DNA from: Glandiceps talaboti
Taxonomy: Eukaryota > Hemichordata > Enteropneusta > Spengelidae
Direction: 5' to 3'
DNA: 62,000 nt
NCBI RefSeq assembly: GCF_964340395.1
Contig: NC_135549.1
Location: forward strand, 27,847,595-27,909,594
Made by a program: the position numbers and the translations under genes. The notes under the pieces were generated by a model that had not been told where the DNA came from, made no database searches, and saw only the letters and a list, made by a program, of their open reading frames with translations. This document shows, piece by piece, positions 1 through 47,800 of this stretch (its first letter is position 1; each line of letters begins with the position of its first letter).

Positions 1-1887
1 ATTGTCCTTTTGGACACCAATTGGCAATAAAATACAGGGGAAAGAAGTTTACCAACTTGCTGATGAAAGTGCTTGAATTACAACTGTACCATTGGAAATT
101 GTTTGCATTGAAACTATATTCGGTACTAGTTGAAACCCAACTTCTGAAGAGCGCCCCCAGTGGCCATACTGTACAATCTTTTGTCTTTCTTTGATACGGA
201 TATGGAATGTGGCAAGTTTGGAAACCCTCTTTGAGTTTGTAGCCCGGGTTCGCAGCCCTCATCCAAACACTATGCATGACATAATCACTGTATATTATGG
301 AGTGATTTAATGCTGACAGTCAGGTGACTGTAACGTTATTTCGGAGGGATTCAAATGAAAGATGAATCATGCAACAGGTTTAATAATCATCTCCATATGA
401 GAGTTATGGAGTCCAAGATTAAATTTTATTGGTTATTTATATTAACTAACTTTCAGTTGTGATAATACTTATGACAAAAAAGGACACAATTTAATTCCGC
501 CATGTTTTTTCTCCCAATTCTTGTGCAAATTTCTGTCCTTGATACAGAGATCCTCATGGCATGAAGTTGATTTTATGCGTGGAGAAATGCAGGTGCCCCG
601 TCTCACAATCTCTAACTTGTCTATTTCAATATTATACGTCTGTTTCAAATTTTTATATATTTTCCTCGTTTTTTTATTTATTTATTTTTATTGATACTGT
701 ATGTGAATGATTGAATCACCAAATCTCCAGTTTGTATCACTTGGACTCTTGTCTTGATTTGCAAATTAACCCAACTCTACCTGTCTCTGAAGTGTTGCCA
801 TGGTTTCCACACACTTATCAGAAATATATCATCTGCGGTTGTATCAACAAAAGCCAGTGAACACTGACATAAAACTGGCTGCATCATTCTGTAGTTTGAA
901 TTTGGCTTATTCGACCCAAAGTATATTATGCAAGTTGGTGATTCCTCTTGTCTGACTTGTACTTACATAACGTGTCCTATCTATATACCCGACTTTTCTT
1001 CAAATCAGTAAAACTTGGTATTTCAAAGATTTCCCTTTCCAACAGAATTTGACAAAGAATTTTCAAACACAATCCTATGACAGAAAGATTTCAGAATTTT
1101 GGTGCCCATTCACGTTGTTAATTTTTCGTAGAATGAATGACATAGCTCCCAACTATACAATATATGTTCGGTACTACACAAACTCCAATTCCTAAATGCA
1201 CTCCATATAAAGAATATGGACCTATAATGTATATAGATCTGCTAAGTGTGTGGCCATCATTATTAAAACCATGGTAACTATGACAACACAGCCCTGTAAC
1301 CTTATTTATCTTTCTCACTGAGTTATAACAACTATTGCCCTGAACTAAAAAATAAGAAATGCTTTAAAACAGCTAACTGTAAATTCCACCATTCACTTTT
1401 GCAATCCTAGGACTTGAATTCTACTAGCAGCTCACTAATTGGCCGTATAATCTCTCATATATTAAGTATTCTATCTACACCATTTTATCTACATAATTTT
1501 AGTAGGTCATGAAAGTTTACACCATTTATTTAGACCGCTTGACTTTTTTTTTGATTGAATGAATATAGTGAATGTATGAATACATATTTAAAAACATTGC
1601 ATCTCTGATTCAATGAATATTTTATTTTGTGTATGTAAATGTCTTTTGTAATCATGCATGTATGCATTGAGATGAGAATGAATAGGGTAACTTGCTTGTT
1701 TGTAGATTGTATAAATATACATTTTTCATTGGAGGGGGGGGGGGGGCATTTACTTGCCTCCGTAACAATTACTGTTTAAATTATAAATATTTCAGACAGA
1801 TTATTAAATTGTATTTTAAATGTTATTGGATTTTTGAAATCATAAACATCAGATGGAACCAATGATAGTTGATTCTGAGTTCTGGTA

Positions 1888-2655
1888 TAAATGCTTAGTT
1901 TGTGAGTAGCTTTGTAGACGTCTGTCTGACGTCTTGCATACATGCTTAGTTTGTGAGTAGCTTTGTAGACGTTTGTCTGACGTCTTTCATAAATGCTTAA
2001 TTTGTGAGTAGCTTTGTAGACGTTTGTCTCACGTCTTACATAAACACTTAATTTGTGAGTAGCTTTGCAGACGTTCGTCTGACGTCTTACATAAACACTT
2101 AATTTGTGAGTAGCTTTGTAGACGTTCGTCTCACGTCTTACATAAACACGTAATTTGTGAGTAGCTTTGTAGACGTTTGTCTGATGTCTTACATAAACAC
2201 GTAATTTGTGAGTAGCTTTGTAGACGTTTGTCTGATGTCTTACATAAACACTTAATTTGTGAGTAGCTTTGTAGACGTTCGTCTCACGTCTTACATAAAC
2301 ACGTAATTTGTGAGTAGCTTTGTAGACGTTTGTCTGATGTCTTACATAAACACGTAATTTGTGAGTAGCTTTGTAGACGTTTGTCTGATGTCTTACATAA
2401 ACACTTAATTTGTGAGTAGCTTTGTAGACGTTCGTCTCACGTCTTACATAAACACTTAATTTGTGAGTAGCTTTGTAGACGTTTGTCTCACGTCTTACAT
2501 AAACGCTTAATTTGTGAGTAGCTTTATAGACGTTCGTCTGACGTCTTACATAAACACTTAATTTGTGAGTAGCTTTTTAGACATTTGGCCAATGTCTTAC
2601 ATAACTGCTTAATTTAGCTGTGTAGACGTTCGTCTGACGTCTTACATAAACGCGT
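1888..2655. repeat. 51-bp minisatellite, about 15 units
   Basis: The phrase GTGAGTAGCTTTGTAGACG recurs 14 times at about 51-bp spacing from 1901 to 2565, with a final degenerate unit near 2610. Each unit carries a small inverted motif, AGACGT facing ACGTCT. Part of the array (about 2106-2440) has a three-unit higher-order pattern: one TTCGTCTCACG unit followed by two TTTGTCTGATG units, repeated. This indicates expansion by unequal exchange in 153-bp blocks. Confidence 0.95.
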
Positions 2656-2794
2656 TGATGAACATCTCTCCCAGATTGCTTGATGTGTTATTTGTGGTTT
2701 TGAAGTTTCTGTGTGCAAGTTACGACAAATTCCCAAGTCCTTTATGTTGTAGGCATCCTTTTATTTATCTCAAAAAAGTCCTTTCATCGAGGTA

Positions 2795-3265
2795 TAATTA
2801 CAACCTTTAAACTTTGAACTTTAACCTTTAACCTATTTATCTAATGGTGTCCTTCCAATGAAGTGATTACAACCTTTAAACTTTGAACTTTAACCTTTAG
2901 TCTATTCATGTAATAGAGTCCTTCCAGTGAAGTGATTACAACCTTTGAACTTTGAACTTTAACCTTTAATATATTTATCTAACAAGTCCTTTCCTATGAG
3001 TTGTGATTTACAACCCTTAACCTTTGAACTTTATCTGTTAACTCTTCATCTATACACGTCCTCAAATGTGCAACTGAAGTGTGGATAAATTTTGAACTTT
3101 GACATTTAACTAATTATGTGAACAAGTTTTTTTAACAGAACATTACAACCTTTGAACTTTACCCTTAAACTTTTAAACTTTGTCCTTAAACTCTTCATCT
3201 TCACAAGTTCGCAATGAAGTGTGGATAACCTTTACTCTTTGAACTTTAATCTTTGGGTTATAAGT
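2795..3265. repeat. Degenerate tandem repeat of about 70 bp
   Basis: The phrase ACAACCTTTAAACTTTGAAC, followed by TTTAACCTTTA, recurs at about 2801, 2870, 2939 and 3011. It continues in decayed form to about 3265. The intervening sequence also matches (TCCTTCCAATGAAGTGATT). This is an old tandem array. Confidence 0.85.
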
Positions 3266-3610
3266 GACACACACCCCATCTCCTTTCGCCATTTTTAACC
3301 TTCATTAAAAATCAGACATTTTATGTTGAAATGAAGCATAAGATTTTTCAAAGAAATTTTTTTGAAAAAAAAGGACATGAAAGTAGATATCTGAGATGGC
3401 TGCGTCTCCTGTAAGTTTGAGAATTTCTAACTAACATTGTGAAGACCTTAAATGTTGTACCCAAGGTTAAACGAAGATAACTGTGCATATTAAGCACTTA
3501 ATTAACACTTATGATCACCCTTATTCCACTGTTTTCTATTTCAACTTTACCTTGACGGTTAAAGGAAAAGTCCAGTCAGACTCATCTCTGCCCTTAAGTA
3601 CACTTGTGTT

Positions 3611-4001
3611 GATTACTTGATTACTGCTCTCACCTTACGCATGATTTTTAGTGATATAATGACACTTTGATAACTTACTCAACTTTACAATCTTGTGCTG
3701 CACTTGAAATATGTTGGTCAGCCATTTTGGGTTTCTTGCAAGGATTTATGGGAAAACCCACTGGGGTGATGACATCACTGCCTAATCCAAAACACTCTTT
3801 GTATTTGTGAAGACATAGAGATTAGGGTATTCATGATGTCATCGCCACAGGTTTTCCCATAAGCCGTTGTGGGAATGCCTAAAGTAGCCAAACATACATT
3901 AAGTGTAGTAGCGCTTCTTGAGAAGGTTTTTAAAGTTAAATAAGTTACTGAGGTACTTGTTTTGTCACCTAAAATCACATGGTAATGATAGCAGTAGTCA
4001 G
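3611..4001. mobile_element. Foldback (MITE-like) element, ~390 bp
   Basis: The left part (about 3611-3776) is the reverse complement of the right part (about 3835-4001) with moderate divergence. Matching landmarks are GATGTCATC, GGTTTTCCCATAA and the outer ends TTGATTACTGCT and AGCAGTAGTCAG. There is no coding capacity. It is a non-autonomous palindromic element in the first intron. A single arm of the same family occurs at about 25535-25710. Confidence 0.8.
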
Positions 4002-4124
4002 TCTATATGTACCTGAGGCGGAAAAAAAGTCTTATTGAATTTTTTCTTCAAACTGATACATGATGATCAAAATAACATCAATTTTTTAAAAAGAATTTCT
4101 CCTCTGGTTTGCATACAGTGATGA

Positions 4125-37996
<33,872 letters not shown>

Positions 37997-40897
37997 TACT
38001 GGCTGAAATGTTTCCTTGTGTGCAATTTTCTTTATAATGGTGCTCAAATTTTTCTGTTTCTCCAATTTGCATTTCAAAATGTAAATCTGAAAAAGAAACA
38101 GTTGTGTCTTTTTAACTTGCCATTGATGGAAGGACGCTTTGAAGAGAGGAATACTACCAGGAACTTGTACTGTGGTTATTCCTTTTGCATTTTGAGGTAT
38201 TCAATCATTAAATTTAACTCTTGGATTATCTACTAATTTCGATCAAGCAGCAGCCATGACAGACATCAATAAGTATGTAAGTCACAAGATGATGGAACTT
38301 GTACTTGGTTTGCATTGTAGCTTCATGCCATCACAAGGAATTACTGTTTGAAGACAGCTGTTGGAAATTGAACAACATATATCGCCAGCTATAAATTTGC
38401 AAATTGTACAGTATAGCATGGTACATTTGGAACAGGGTGAGGTTAATTTCATGCCTTGTTTACTTGGAAGGTTAAGTGTTTTTACTTCACGTAGCATCTT
38501 TCCTTGCCATCAGATAAATTGATACAGTGCTCCTCAGCAACCCATGTTGTATAGGGAAGTAGACAAACCCAGACCTTTTGACATGCACAGTTGTTCCCTG
38601 ACCATATATCTGTCTATTCTTCCGTAAGATATCCACTAAAAATAAGAACTGTGACAAGTGAATCATAAAAAAGATTTGGATAATGGCTGGTACCTTTTTA
38701 GAAAGTTTAATATTTGTGCAACATATTAATGTCTAATATGTTATATGCAAATCAGACTAATGTTTAGGGTGAGACTTGTACTGAAACATAAGGTAAACCC
38801 TACACATGTTCTATTTACCATTTGGTTTTGATAAATCTTGTAAAGTAACTGTGAAGTAACTAACACTTTCTTGTTATTGCTGGTCTCAAAATGTAAAATT
38901 TGATAAAGCTAGCTGCATGACCACTCACAGTGCAGTATTCAATTGTTTCTCATACAATAGAGTATGTTATTTTCAAATGGAAATTCATCTGTGTTGGTAA
39001 ACCATTGTATTGAATTTGACTTTGGTTTCAAACACAACTTTGAGAATTTTACGTGAAATTTTGAACTAGCTATCTACACCCGGGCACTTAAACCATCATG
39101 AAAAAGAGATGGAGGGTGATATAAACTTCCAGGCACCTATGACCCCTTATTAGTCTCACATGTCCATAAGGTCACATGTAGTGAATAGTGGGTCAATCTG
39201 TTGACAAAGACTATAGTGTGCAGTCAAAAACAAATTTGCAGGTAAAATTTCTAAAGTTGTGTTTAGAACAAAGGTTAGATTTAATACAATAGAGTATGTT
39301 AATTTATGCCATGATATGCAAATTATGTTACAATATGGATATTGTTCAATTAGGCCAATATATGGAATTATACTTAAATTATAGTCATGTGCAAACTCAG
39401 TAATGATATGATGTCATCCTGTGTAGCTGATTGGGTCAGGATCATTAATATGCAAGACAAATGTGAAATAGGAACGTATTCTATATAATCAGACAGTGCT
39501 ATTCTACACAAATTCAGTGTTCTTTCACTGTGCCATTTACTAAGGTAAATTGTATTTATGTGCTCATGACATTGTCCTCTTTGTATTAAAGCAGTTTTTT
39601 GTCACAGAAACTTTGAGAGCCTACCACACCAAAGTGTCAGAAATGTTCAATCTGTTATGCTTACAGCTCATGAAATCTCACACGGAAAGATTGTTGAAGA
39701 TTTGTGCAACAGTCTCAAGGAGTAATGTTGTGTTACCATCATCACTGCCAATGCCACTAATAATGAAATCATGTTATCAAGATCAACACAGGAAGACAAC
39801 CTGAAGTAAAAACAGATCAACTATTGTGCCTGATACACCATTGTAGTATAGGATACTGGGTAAAACTAATTTACACATTCACATGGAAGGATTTGTTGGA
39901 CAGCATCTGCTGAGAATTTACTAGAGTGTTATTTGTGCATCATCACATTGAACATGTGCAAGAGTTACTGGGCATGAATGTACAGTGACCTTCCTAAAGT
40001 GGTAATTTGTATAATCATATGTAAAGTCAGGAAGATACATTCAACCGGCTTCTCGCTGTGGATTTACTACAGAGATATGTGATATCTTTACATGACAAGT
40101 CGGGAACAGTTCTCAGAGACTATGTTTACATTTGAAGCCTGGATGGTACATCAGACTGGTCTTTGATGTCACAGAACTGAAAGTTATTTTTAGAGCTTGA
40201 GATGTAATAGACTGCTGGACAGGATGGAATTATTACATGTACATGTAGTATCTCTGTACAGGAAACAAGGATATATGTTTGACAAGTCTGTGCTGTGAAT
40301 TTACAGCAGATACAATTACCATCTTCACATGGAAAGTTTGGAAAATTTAAATGGAAAGAACTCGGTGGTAAATTTTATGTTGGGTCATCTTCACATGGAA
40401 CACCACAGAGAAGTAAACACTGAATTCAGCAGTGAATTTTGTGGCTAATCATCTGAACATGGAAAGTTGGGGAAATATGGACTTGAAAAGCTAAAAGGAA
40501 TTAGCTTACAGAATTACACAGTTAATTTACTGTAGAATTCTTTCAGCTCTGCATACCAAGACCCGGAATTAATAGTATGGACAGAACTGTGTTATTATCA
40601 GGACCAGTGAAACAAAAAGACTTTACTGCTAGCTGTTATAACAGGAATCACTGCCATATTATATTTTCATAACAAAAACAGCAAACAAATTTATTTGTTT
40701 AAATTAGCATCAAAGACAAAAAACAGTATTGATTGACCAGGAGATTGTTCATTTATCTCTTTTCAAGTATCAATTTCCAATTTAAAAAAAACCCACAACA
40801 TTTTTTGGTGTATGAATGGCACAAACTTGCTGTTGCAGCAAAACAAAAAGGCATTAAGTCATTGACAAGGACAATGGTGCTGTCATTATTGTGAACA

Positions 40898-40902
<5 letters not shown>

Positions 40903-40978
<76 letters not shown>
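40903..40978. repeat. TA dinucleotide microsatellite
   Basis: About 38 uninterrupted TA units, self-complementary and prone to cruciform formation. Confidence 0.98.
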
Positions 40979-40981
<3 letters not shown>

Positions 40982-43250
40982 CTTAATATTTATTTCTTGA
41001 TTTTTTTATTTATTCGATAATAATTTAATATTTATGCTTGTTTATACTTCATGCACTGATATAAACGACAACTGACTTTTCAACATCATGCACTTCCATG
41101 GTTTTTATAAGAAAATTATGAAAAAACAGCACAAAAATGAGAAAAACTCTATGTAAAAAGTGAAACTTCAATTTCATTGTTGCAGCTACTGTTGGAACTT
41201 GGAATGGAACTTTTTTTTTAACTATGCTTTTGTAACCCTTGTCGCTGTATTTACTTCATTATTGTGCCAAAGTTATTTTGTTGTGAAAGTTTGTTGTTTT
41301 GAAAAGCATTCTGTGGTCTGCAATGTCAGAAGCATTTTGGCAAATGTGTTGCCATAGGAACTGAAATAATGTCATTTTAAGACTTCCCACCCTGCATCTA
41401 CGAAAATATACAATGTAACACTTATTTTTTTGTTCTGTTCAGTGCATTTATGTGTGATTATTAGTGAATCTGAGGACATTTAGTTCTCTATAAGTATCTC
41501 CAACAATTATTTCAAGTTTGTCAATTTAAGTGATTTTTTTAAAATTTCATCACAACATCATTGCACATCGGAGTATTATGAGTGATCTAGTTACCCAAGC
41601 TCCTTGTTCTGCAGAAGGGTAAGACCCTTCAGGAAAAGTGAAGTTATTGGACAAGACCATGGAATGCTCATATGGGGAGCACATTTGTCCTTGAGAGAAA
41701 GGAATGGCATGATGTATAGAAGTCGGCCACTCTCAAGAAGGGTACAGAATGTATTCTTGTTTTCAAATCATCAAAAATTAAAAATATCAATTACAAATAT
41801 GGACATATTTTTTCACTCACTCAGATATATTAGATAGCTGACTGCTTAATGTTTTAGATATTATCACAAATGCAAATCAGGTACAATCAGATCGCGTGCA
41901 ACTCCAGCTGATATCTGATTGAGCAATTTAGGTAATTTTGTAATTTTGTTACATTTTTAAACATATTTCTTGCCTTACACCTCTCAAGATAGGTTGGTTG
42001 GTTTTGGAAAAATCTGAAGCAGAAGTCATACAAACGTTTAATGTCTGATACTTTGGCAACGTATTCAACATTGAAAACAAAAATGGGTTTGCCAGAATGG
42101 CTTTCTTTGTAATTTCCCACACAGGTTCTATCATCTATTGTAATAATAATCATTTTCATGAAAAAAAAAGAGTTGAAGTCAAGATGGGTGTTGTGATGCC
42201 AAGTTAAAATAAAACAAATAGTTGCAACCCCTCAACCCCACCTACCAAAAAAAACCCAGTTACACCCCTCCATTCCACCTACCAAAAAACAATTACACCC
42301 CTCCACCCCCACCCAGCCATTATTTTCACATACTATTCGTAAATCTTTACAATATGAAATGAACGATAGGCTTTCCATGACCAACTATCTCTTATACTTC
42401 TGCACAAACTAACTAAGGCATTTGTTTCAGTTTCATAATTGAAGTCAGTAGAGGTAGGATAAAACGAATCAAGTTACAGCACTGACGACAAAGTGATAAA
42501 TGTTTGTTTTTAAATGTGTGACTTTTGAATTTTTCTCACCAGTGCAATTGTGTCAATGTGTATCATATGATTATTAATTCTACGGCTGTATGCTTTTGTA
42601 AAAAAAACAAACAAGAAAAAGAAAAAAAAATGAAAATATTGGCCAGCATGGTCATTTCAAACATATTTTGTACATACTTTTTTCAATGATATTTGATGTG
42701 AATTCACTTTGTCAGTGAATGGCAGTCATTTTATGAAGTGTCGAAATTTTCAACTGCCACACACCCACACACAAAAAAATATTAGGGTATAGTAATTTTG
42801 TATGGATATGTACAACTGAGTGCTGGTGGCAAGTTTTCCTGTCATTTGCAATGCAAGTTTTAACCAATTACAAGCCTTTTTGAGCACATTACAGCAAAAT
42901 TATGTGTACAGGTTAAAGGTCAAAGTTCAGGTCACCTGACTCGGAGAGTATTGGTTGTTGATGGTGTTATGACCACATAGCCCTCAGCAAATATTGACAG
43001 TAGCTGCTTATAAAGAAAATGAGATGATATTAACAGAGGAGTAAGAGCCAGGGCTCAATTCAAAACAAATCTTCCATGAAATGCCTTACATGTTTTTGTT
43101 CATAAATGTTACGGCCCTTAACTCTTTGACTACCAGTTCACGTACCACATTTTTTTCCATCTGTTTATGGCTGATTTGTCGTTATTATTTTTAAGGTAAA
43201 GGACAGCAGGTAATTAGAAAAGCAGAGAAAATCTCAGGCTCACATCAAAA

Positions 43251-43580
43251 GCAACAGTTGGCATCAGAATCGAATGTAGTGACATGACCGTTTAAACAGA
43301 TCCTAATTCTGATGTTGACAGCAATAGCTTTCAGCATCAGATTACGATGTCTGATTCTGCTATCGGTGAAACAAGGAATATTACTCTGATTATACCATGA
43401 GTACGCCAAAAAAATGGTGTGGTCCATATTATTATTTATGAAGTTTCATAAATTTGATTAGGAATTCTTTGTGTCTGAAACATTTTTGATTTGATGCTGA
43501 AGCTGTCTGGGTGACAACAATTGAAATCAATCTCATATGGCATTGAAACTGAATCTGATTCTGATGCCAACTTGTCTCAA
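43251..43580. mobile_element. Decayed foldback element
   Basis: AGTTGGCATCAGAATCGAAT on the left mirrors ATTCTGATGCCAACTTG on the right. An inner pair (GCTTTCAGCATCAGAT and ATTTGATGCTGAAGC) is also inverted. The arms are interrupted by unmatched sequence, so the element is old or composite. Confidence 0.6.
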
Positions 43581-45433
43581 ACTGGCGCCTTTACGTGTTG
43601 ACCTTTGAACTCTTTCAAAATGGCCGCAGAATGTAGTGGTATAAGTGTAGTTACTCTTGTGAAACAGTCTATAAAAGGACACAGGAAAGATTCAAATTTT
43701 ATTTCTGTCGGCATCTTTTCCACTCTAAATACATGTTGCCTGGCCAGCAACCCATTACAACAGTGATTCTATTAGATTTTTCTACATGGTAAACTCTGTT
43801 TAATCACAGTATTCATCCATTGCTAGCAATGGATGTTGCCATCTTTGACCCTTGACCCTTGACCTTCAACCAGTCATTTCAAACTCTGAATCTTTTGCCA
43901 CTATCAAATTCTTGTCACTTTTATACCAGAAATTGATGTGAAAATTGAAAAAAAATGTAAAAATAAGATTTTTACTAAGAATATTTTTACTGTATTTGAA
44001 AATACTATTTTGTTCACACTTATAGATAGCTCCATAAGGAAATCGAAGCCCTCCATGGCTAGAGACTATTGAAGTACTGTAACCACATGTACAGGCTGTC
44101 ACTCGACAGCATCACCACTTCTAGCTAGATTTGAACAATGTTAGATGACATTATTAAAAGTTATTTATTATTGAATTCATAATTATTAACAAACTGCCAT
44201 GTAATATATTTGCAAAAGGAATGTTGGATCAACCCATGCAATAAAAAAGAAGAAAAAAAAAGATTGTTATAAAAATGATAACACCTGGTGTCCATGTAGT
44301 CTGTATTTATATAAAGTGGTTTTTTATATTTTCATTTTTAGATCAGCTGATTAAGGTTCAGGAGGGTTGTAGTCAAATGAAATGATATGTTAGGCTGTGT
44401 GTATGAATAATATAAGTGAGATCCACTGTACAGCTTTCCTCTGTATTTGATGGTGACGTTCACGTTTGTTCAAAGCAAGGTCATCAAGCCATTGATGCTT
44501 AAAGATATTGGCAAAAAAGGATAACGTGATTGTGAGCAGTCTTATATGTGCTTGGTTGGGATGTTTCCAGAGTTGTTTTAGATAAAGAGCTGTTCCAAAC
44601 ATGATGCAATAACGTTAATATGCAAATGAGGTAGAAAATGATTTGTTTGTGTGAAATGTTGATTCTGGAGGACTACCTACTGGGCAGGTTGTTCTAAATG
44701 TAGCAGGGATGGTACTTGGGGGGGGGGGGTTCCAGACGAGCAATTGATCAAGATTGGACAACCCAATCTTTCATATCAAATGAGGTGAGGAATGTTCATT
44801 GAAATTCGTCATGTATAGTTTCTATGGGTGGCCAAATAAAAAGACCATGTGGAACATATATATAGCGATCTGCACATCTCCAACTACAGTGTGTCACCAG
44901 TGTGCTAGGGTTGAAAGACTTGTGCTTGTCAGAAATGTGACTGAGACGAACGGACTGATAGGCAAAACACATTCCTATAAAGTTTCCGAATAAGAAGTGT
45001 ATAAATAAACCTTTTGACTTGGTAAGCATGCTACCGTTCTACATTTGGCCCCTCAGTTCGGAAAAGGTTTATTGGTTATGCCATTTGCTGTGAACAAATA
45101 CTTCGAAAGCAGAATTTAGAATGTTCTTCTCAGGCTGTCAAATGGTTTTTAGTTTGTTTCAGTGTTCAAAAAACATTGTACTGTAAAGCTATTTACCCGT
45201 TCTATAGGAGATAGCTCAGTAAACGAACATCGATTGTTCGTTTAAGACAACCCCTCCCCCTAAAAGAACGTTTACAAGTACGATATCACACGTTTATATA
45301 TGATGTAAACCATGATGAAAACTGTTGGGGTCACATAACTAGGACCGATGCAATGTAACAGTAAAAACATGATGGTAAACATGAATTTACAACCTTTAAG
45401 AACCTGTTTACTGAGATAGTAAACACTAAAATT

Positions 45434-45672
45434 GGGTTGTCGGTGGCCGAACGGTTAGCTCGTACGCCTCTTACCTCTGCAGCCTGGGTTCGAACCCGCC
45501 TGGTATCGGCTGGGTTACCACGCTGTTTGTAAGTAGAGTGTCGTTCAGTTTGACTCTACCGAACAACGCGGGTTTTCCCCGGGTACTCCGGTTTCCTCCT
45601 GCATTGACACTGAACTTTCCCCCTCCTGTTGTTGAGCAATGTCTGTTGGATGGTTAATAAATAAATAAAAAT
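45434..45672 (+). mobile_element. tRNA-derived SINE
   Basis: The head has a perfect RNA polymerase III A box (TGGCCGAACGG, 45444-45454) and B box (GGTTCGAACC, 45487-45496), 32 bp apart as in a tRNA gene. It continues into a non-tRNA body (GTGTCGTTCAGTTTGACTC, then GGGTTTTCCCCGGGTACTCC) and ends in an AATA repeat tail (TTAATAAATAAATAAAA). Promoter boxes, body and simple tail are the standard SINE layout. A truncated relative lies at 23520-23690. Confidence 0.92.
45444..45496 (+). promoter_or_regulatory. Internal RNA polymerase III promoter (A and B boxes) of the SINE
   Basis: A box at 45444-45454 fits TRGYNNARNNG and B box at 45487-45496 fits GGTTCRANNC. Spacing is normal, so the element may still be transcribable. 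Confidence 0.85.
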
Positions 45673-47512
45673 ACTATCGGAACCCCAGTATATTACATTA
45701 GAAGTATTTTTTTTATCTTTTTAAAACTTATCAACATCTCAGTAGTGAATACAGAACGAAGTTCGCCAATTCAGCTTGTATGGCGCTGTGCGATAGTCCC
45801 TTAAAACAGACTTGTTTGTATGACAGTATGATGTAAAACAACTACCATCTCATGTCTACAATTTTACCTGTAAATTCTATCAATAGTTGTAGACAAACAC
45901 AATTACTCTCAGGCCTAAGAAAAAAATGTTTGGTGCGGGTTACCCGACACCACCTAGTTTTTCACGCCGACCCTAAACTTTTTATACGTATTCGAAAGAG
46001 AAAAAAATAAAATCGCGAAAAGTGTGAAGTCTTGCAAGAAATAGTAGATGCGAAAACTAACATCAACATTAAAAGACAATATAAAACTTGTCATCCAATC
46101 TTCAATGGGTGTACAGCTTATGAGAAGAAATTAATAACACAGATGCCTTTTGGAAAACAACAGAAAACATAACTACCTAAACTAGTCATTTACATATGAA
46201 AAAAATATATATAACAAAAGAAAATAAAAACATCTACCAACGTATATACCCCACCTACTCTAAAATTGAGCGTAATCGGAATCACACAATTATTTTTTAT
46301 CAGGCCTCATAGCGTCAACCGTCCGCTGACACCAGTTAGTGTCTGAAAAGAAAGCTGATTTATTTTCCTTTCATCCATTGATGTTTTGAGGGTTTACCAA
46401 AGAAAAATCAGATCTTGAAGCAAGACGTTGGCACACCAACGGCCAAAGGTCACAAGAAAATATCACTAAAGCGCATTAGTATAATCTCGAGTAGCAGTAC
46501 CATATACAGTGAATTTCACAATACCGTGCATTTTTCTGTTAAATTGATACAACCACACAGAAACCAAAAAGAAACTGCATATGCCACCTTCAATAGTAAG
46601 ATGTTATTTTTTTGCTACATTAGTCTTAATGAAATAAACTATTTCATTGTATTGCAACTCCATGCAGACATTCGGGCGCCAATTGATATCGTTCTTATTA
46701 TCAAAGACCCGATGAAGGGCTTGTAAAATATCCTTTGCGGTGTTCATTTGATGTCTGTATGGTGGCATGTGTAGTTCCTTTCACTTAGACAAAACTCATT
46801 CATTATTGCTATTTATTCTTAAACTCTAGCACGTCCAGTTTCTTGTTGGTTTCTGCGTGGTTGTATCAAACAGAAAAGCTGCACGGTATTTTTAAATTGA
46901 CTGTAGATGCGATATGCATGTAGATAGGCGATACGAATAGTGGGTATATCTACAATTTAGAACTACTTTTCTTTCTGGCTAAAAACAAAGTGGATTGATT
47001 GATGTTTCTGCACGTATTGTTAAAATGCAAAATTTAGAAATACCTTTCATGATATATTGTATCTTTCATAATTATGGTATCTTTCATAATTATGTAACTG
47101 TCTCATGAAAAGTTAAAAAAAACACTGCAGTACATTATGGCAAATAGGACGTGCGCTTTTTTATCATCATTGTGTGTACCATTTAAAGTTTGTTTTTAAA
47201 ATGTGTGTAATTACTCTATCTTCTTTTTACTGGATTCTTGATAATTTCTGTCATGAAAGAAATGCTCCGTTCGTGAACAAGCGTCATCGTCACCGCCATG
47301 ACTATAGATGAAGTCGCTTGAATAGCTTATTCTTGCTACAGAGGACGCTGTTTCGCAAAATATTAAGGGCGGCGAAAATAACAATATTTTGTTGATGTCG
47401 GAGCTGAAAATTTGAGTCGGTCGGGTAAACGAGAAACAGGAAAAAACAGACCTTAGAAATAATGGTCCCAGTGTTGTATTCATGTTACATCATGTCATCA
47501 TATATATATATA
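45673..47512. other. Intergenic, nothing recognised
   Basis: AT-rich sequence with no recognisable gene. The 46415-46726 frame has no known similarity. Confidence 0.6.
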
Positions 47513-47800
47513 CACTGGGCAAAAAAGTTGATCTACTGAGCGTATATGTGTGCCGACGCACTCGTAGATTTAACATGTGCAGAGATGTACTTGAATATAC
47601 ACAAACGCAGATCACATGTGTGCAGTAAATCTACGTAGCGTATATTACCATAGACGGAACATCCCAGTACGCTTAGTGTACGTTGTCGGTATATTAACGC
47701 CGACAGGAAGTGTGTCAGTGCGTATACTATCGCCGATAGAACGTAGATCTTCGTCAGACTAACGTACACGGAGTATACGTAGTACGTATATCCAGCATTG
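47513..47800. mobile_element. MITE-like element, family of 60877-61067
   Basis: Begins CACTGGGCAAAAAAGTTGAT immediately after a TATATA run. The same terminus occurs inverted at 61050-61067, also next to a TATATA run. The interior is rich in short palindromes built on GTACG, CTACGTAG and CGTAGATTTA facing TAAATCTACG. The right boundary is uncertain. Confidence 0.65.

Larger units (their letters stand above)
37997..45433 (+). other. Probable Cav1 3' UTR and flank, no gene seen
   Basis: No reading frame resembles a known protein. Possible polyadenylation signals are ATTAAA at about 38207 and the first AATAAA at about 42208, with another at about 44240. I cannot choose among them. The region holds a TA microsatellite (40903-40978) and a foldback remnant (43251-43580). 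Short repeated phrases such as ATCTTCACATGGAAAG (39880-40500) suggest a very old tandem repeat. Confidence 0.6.

Noticed and set aside
41604-41837. Arg-rich 77-residue frame downstream of Cav1
   Set aside because: No similarity recognised and no gene context. Probably chance within the 3' flank.
45434-45505. A tRNA gene
   Set aside because: Only the A and B boxes and head are tRNA-like. The sequence continues into a SINE body and simple tail, and a full cloverleaf is not evident.
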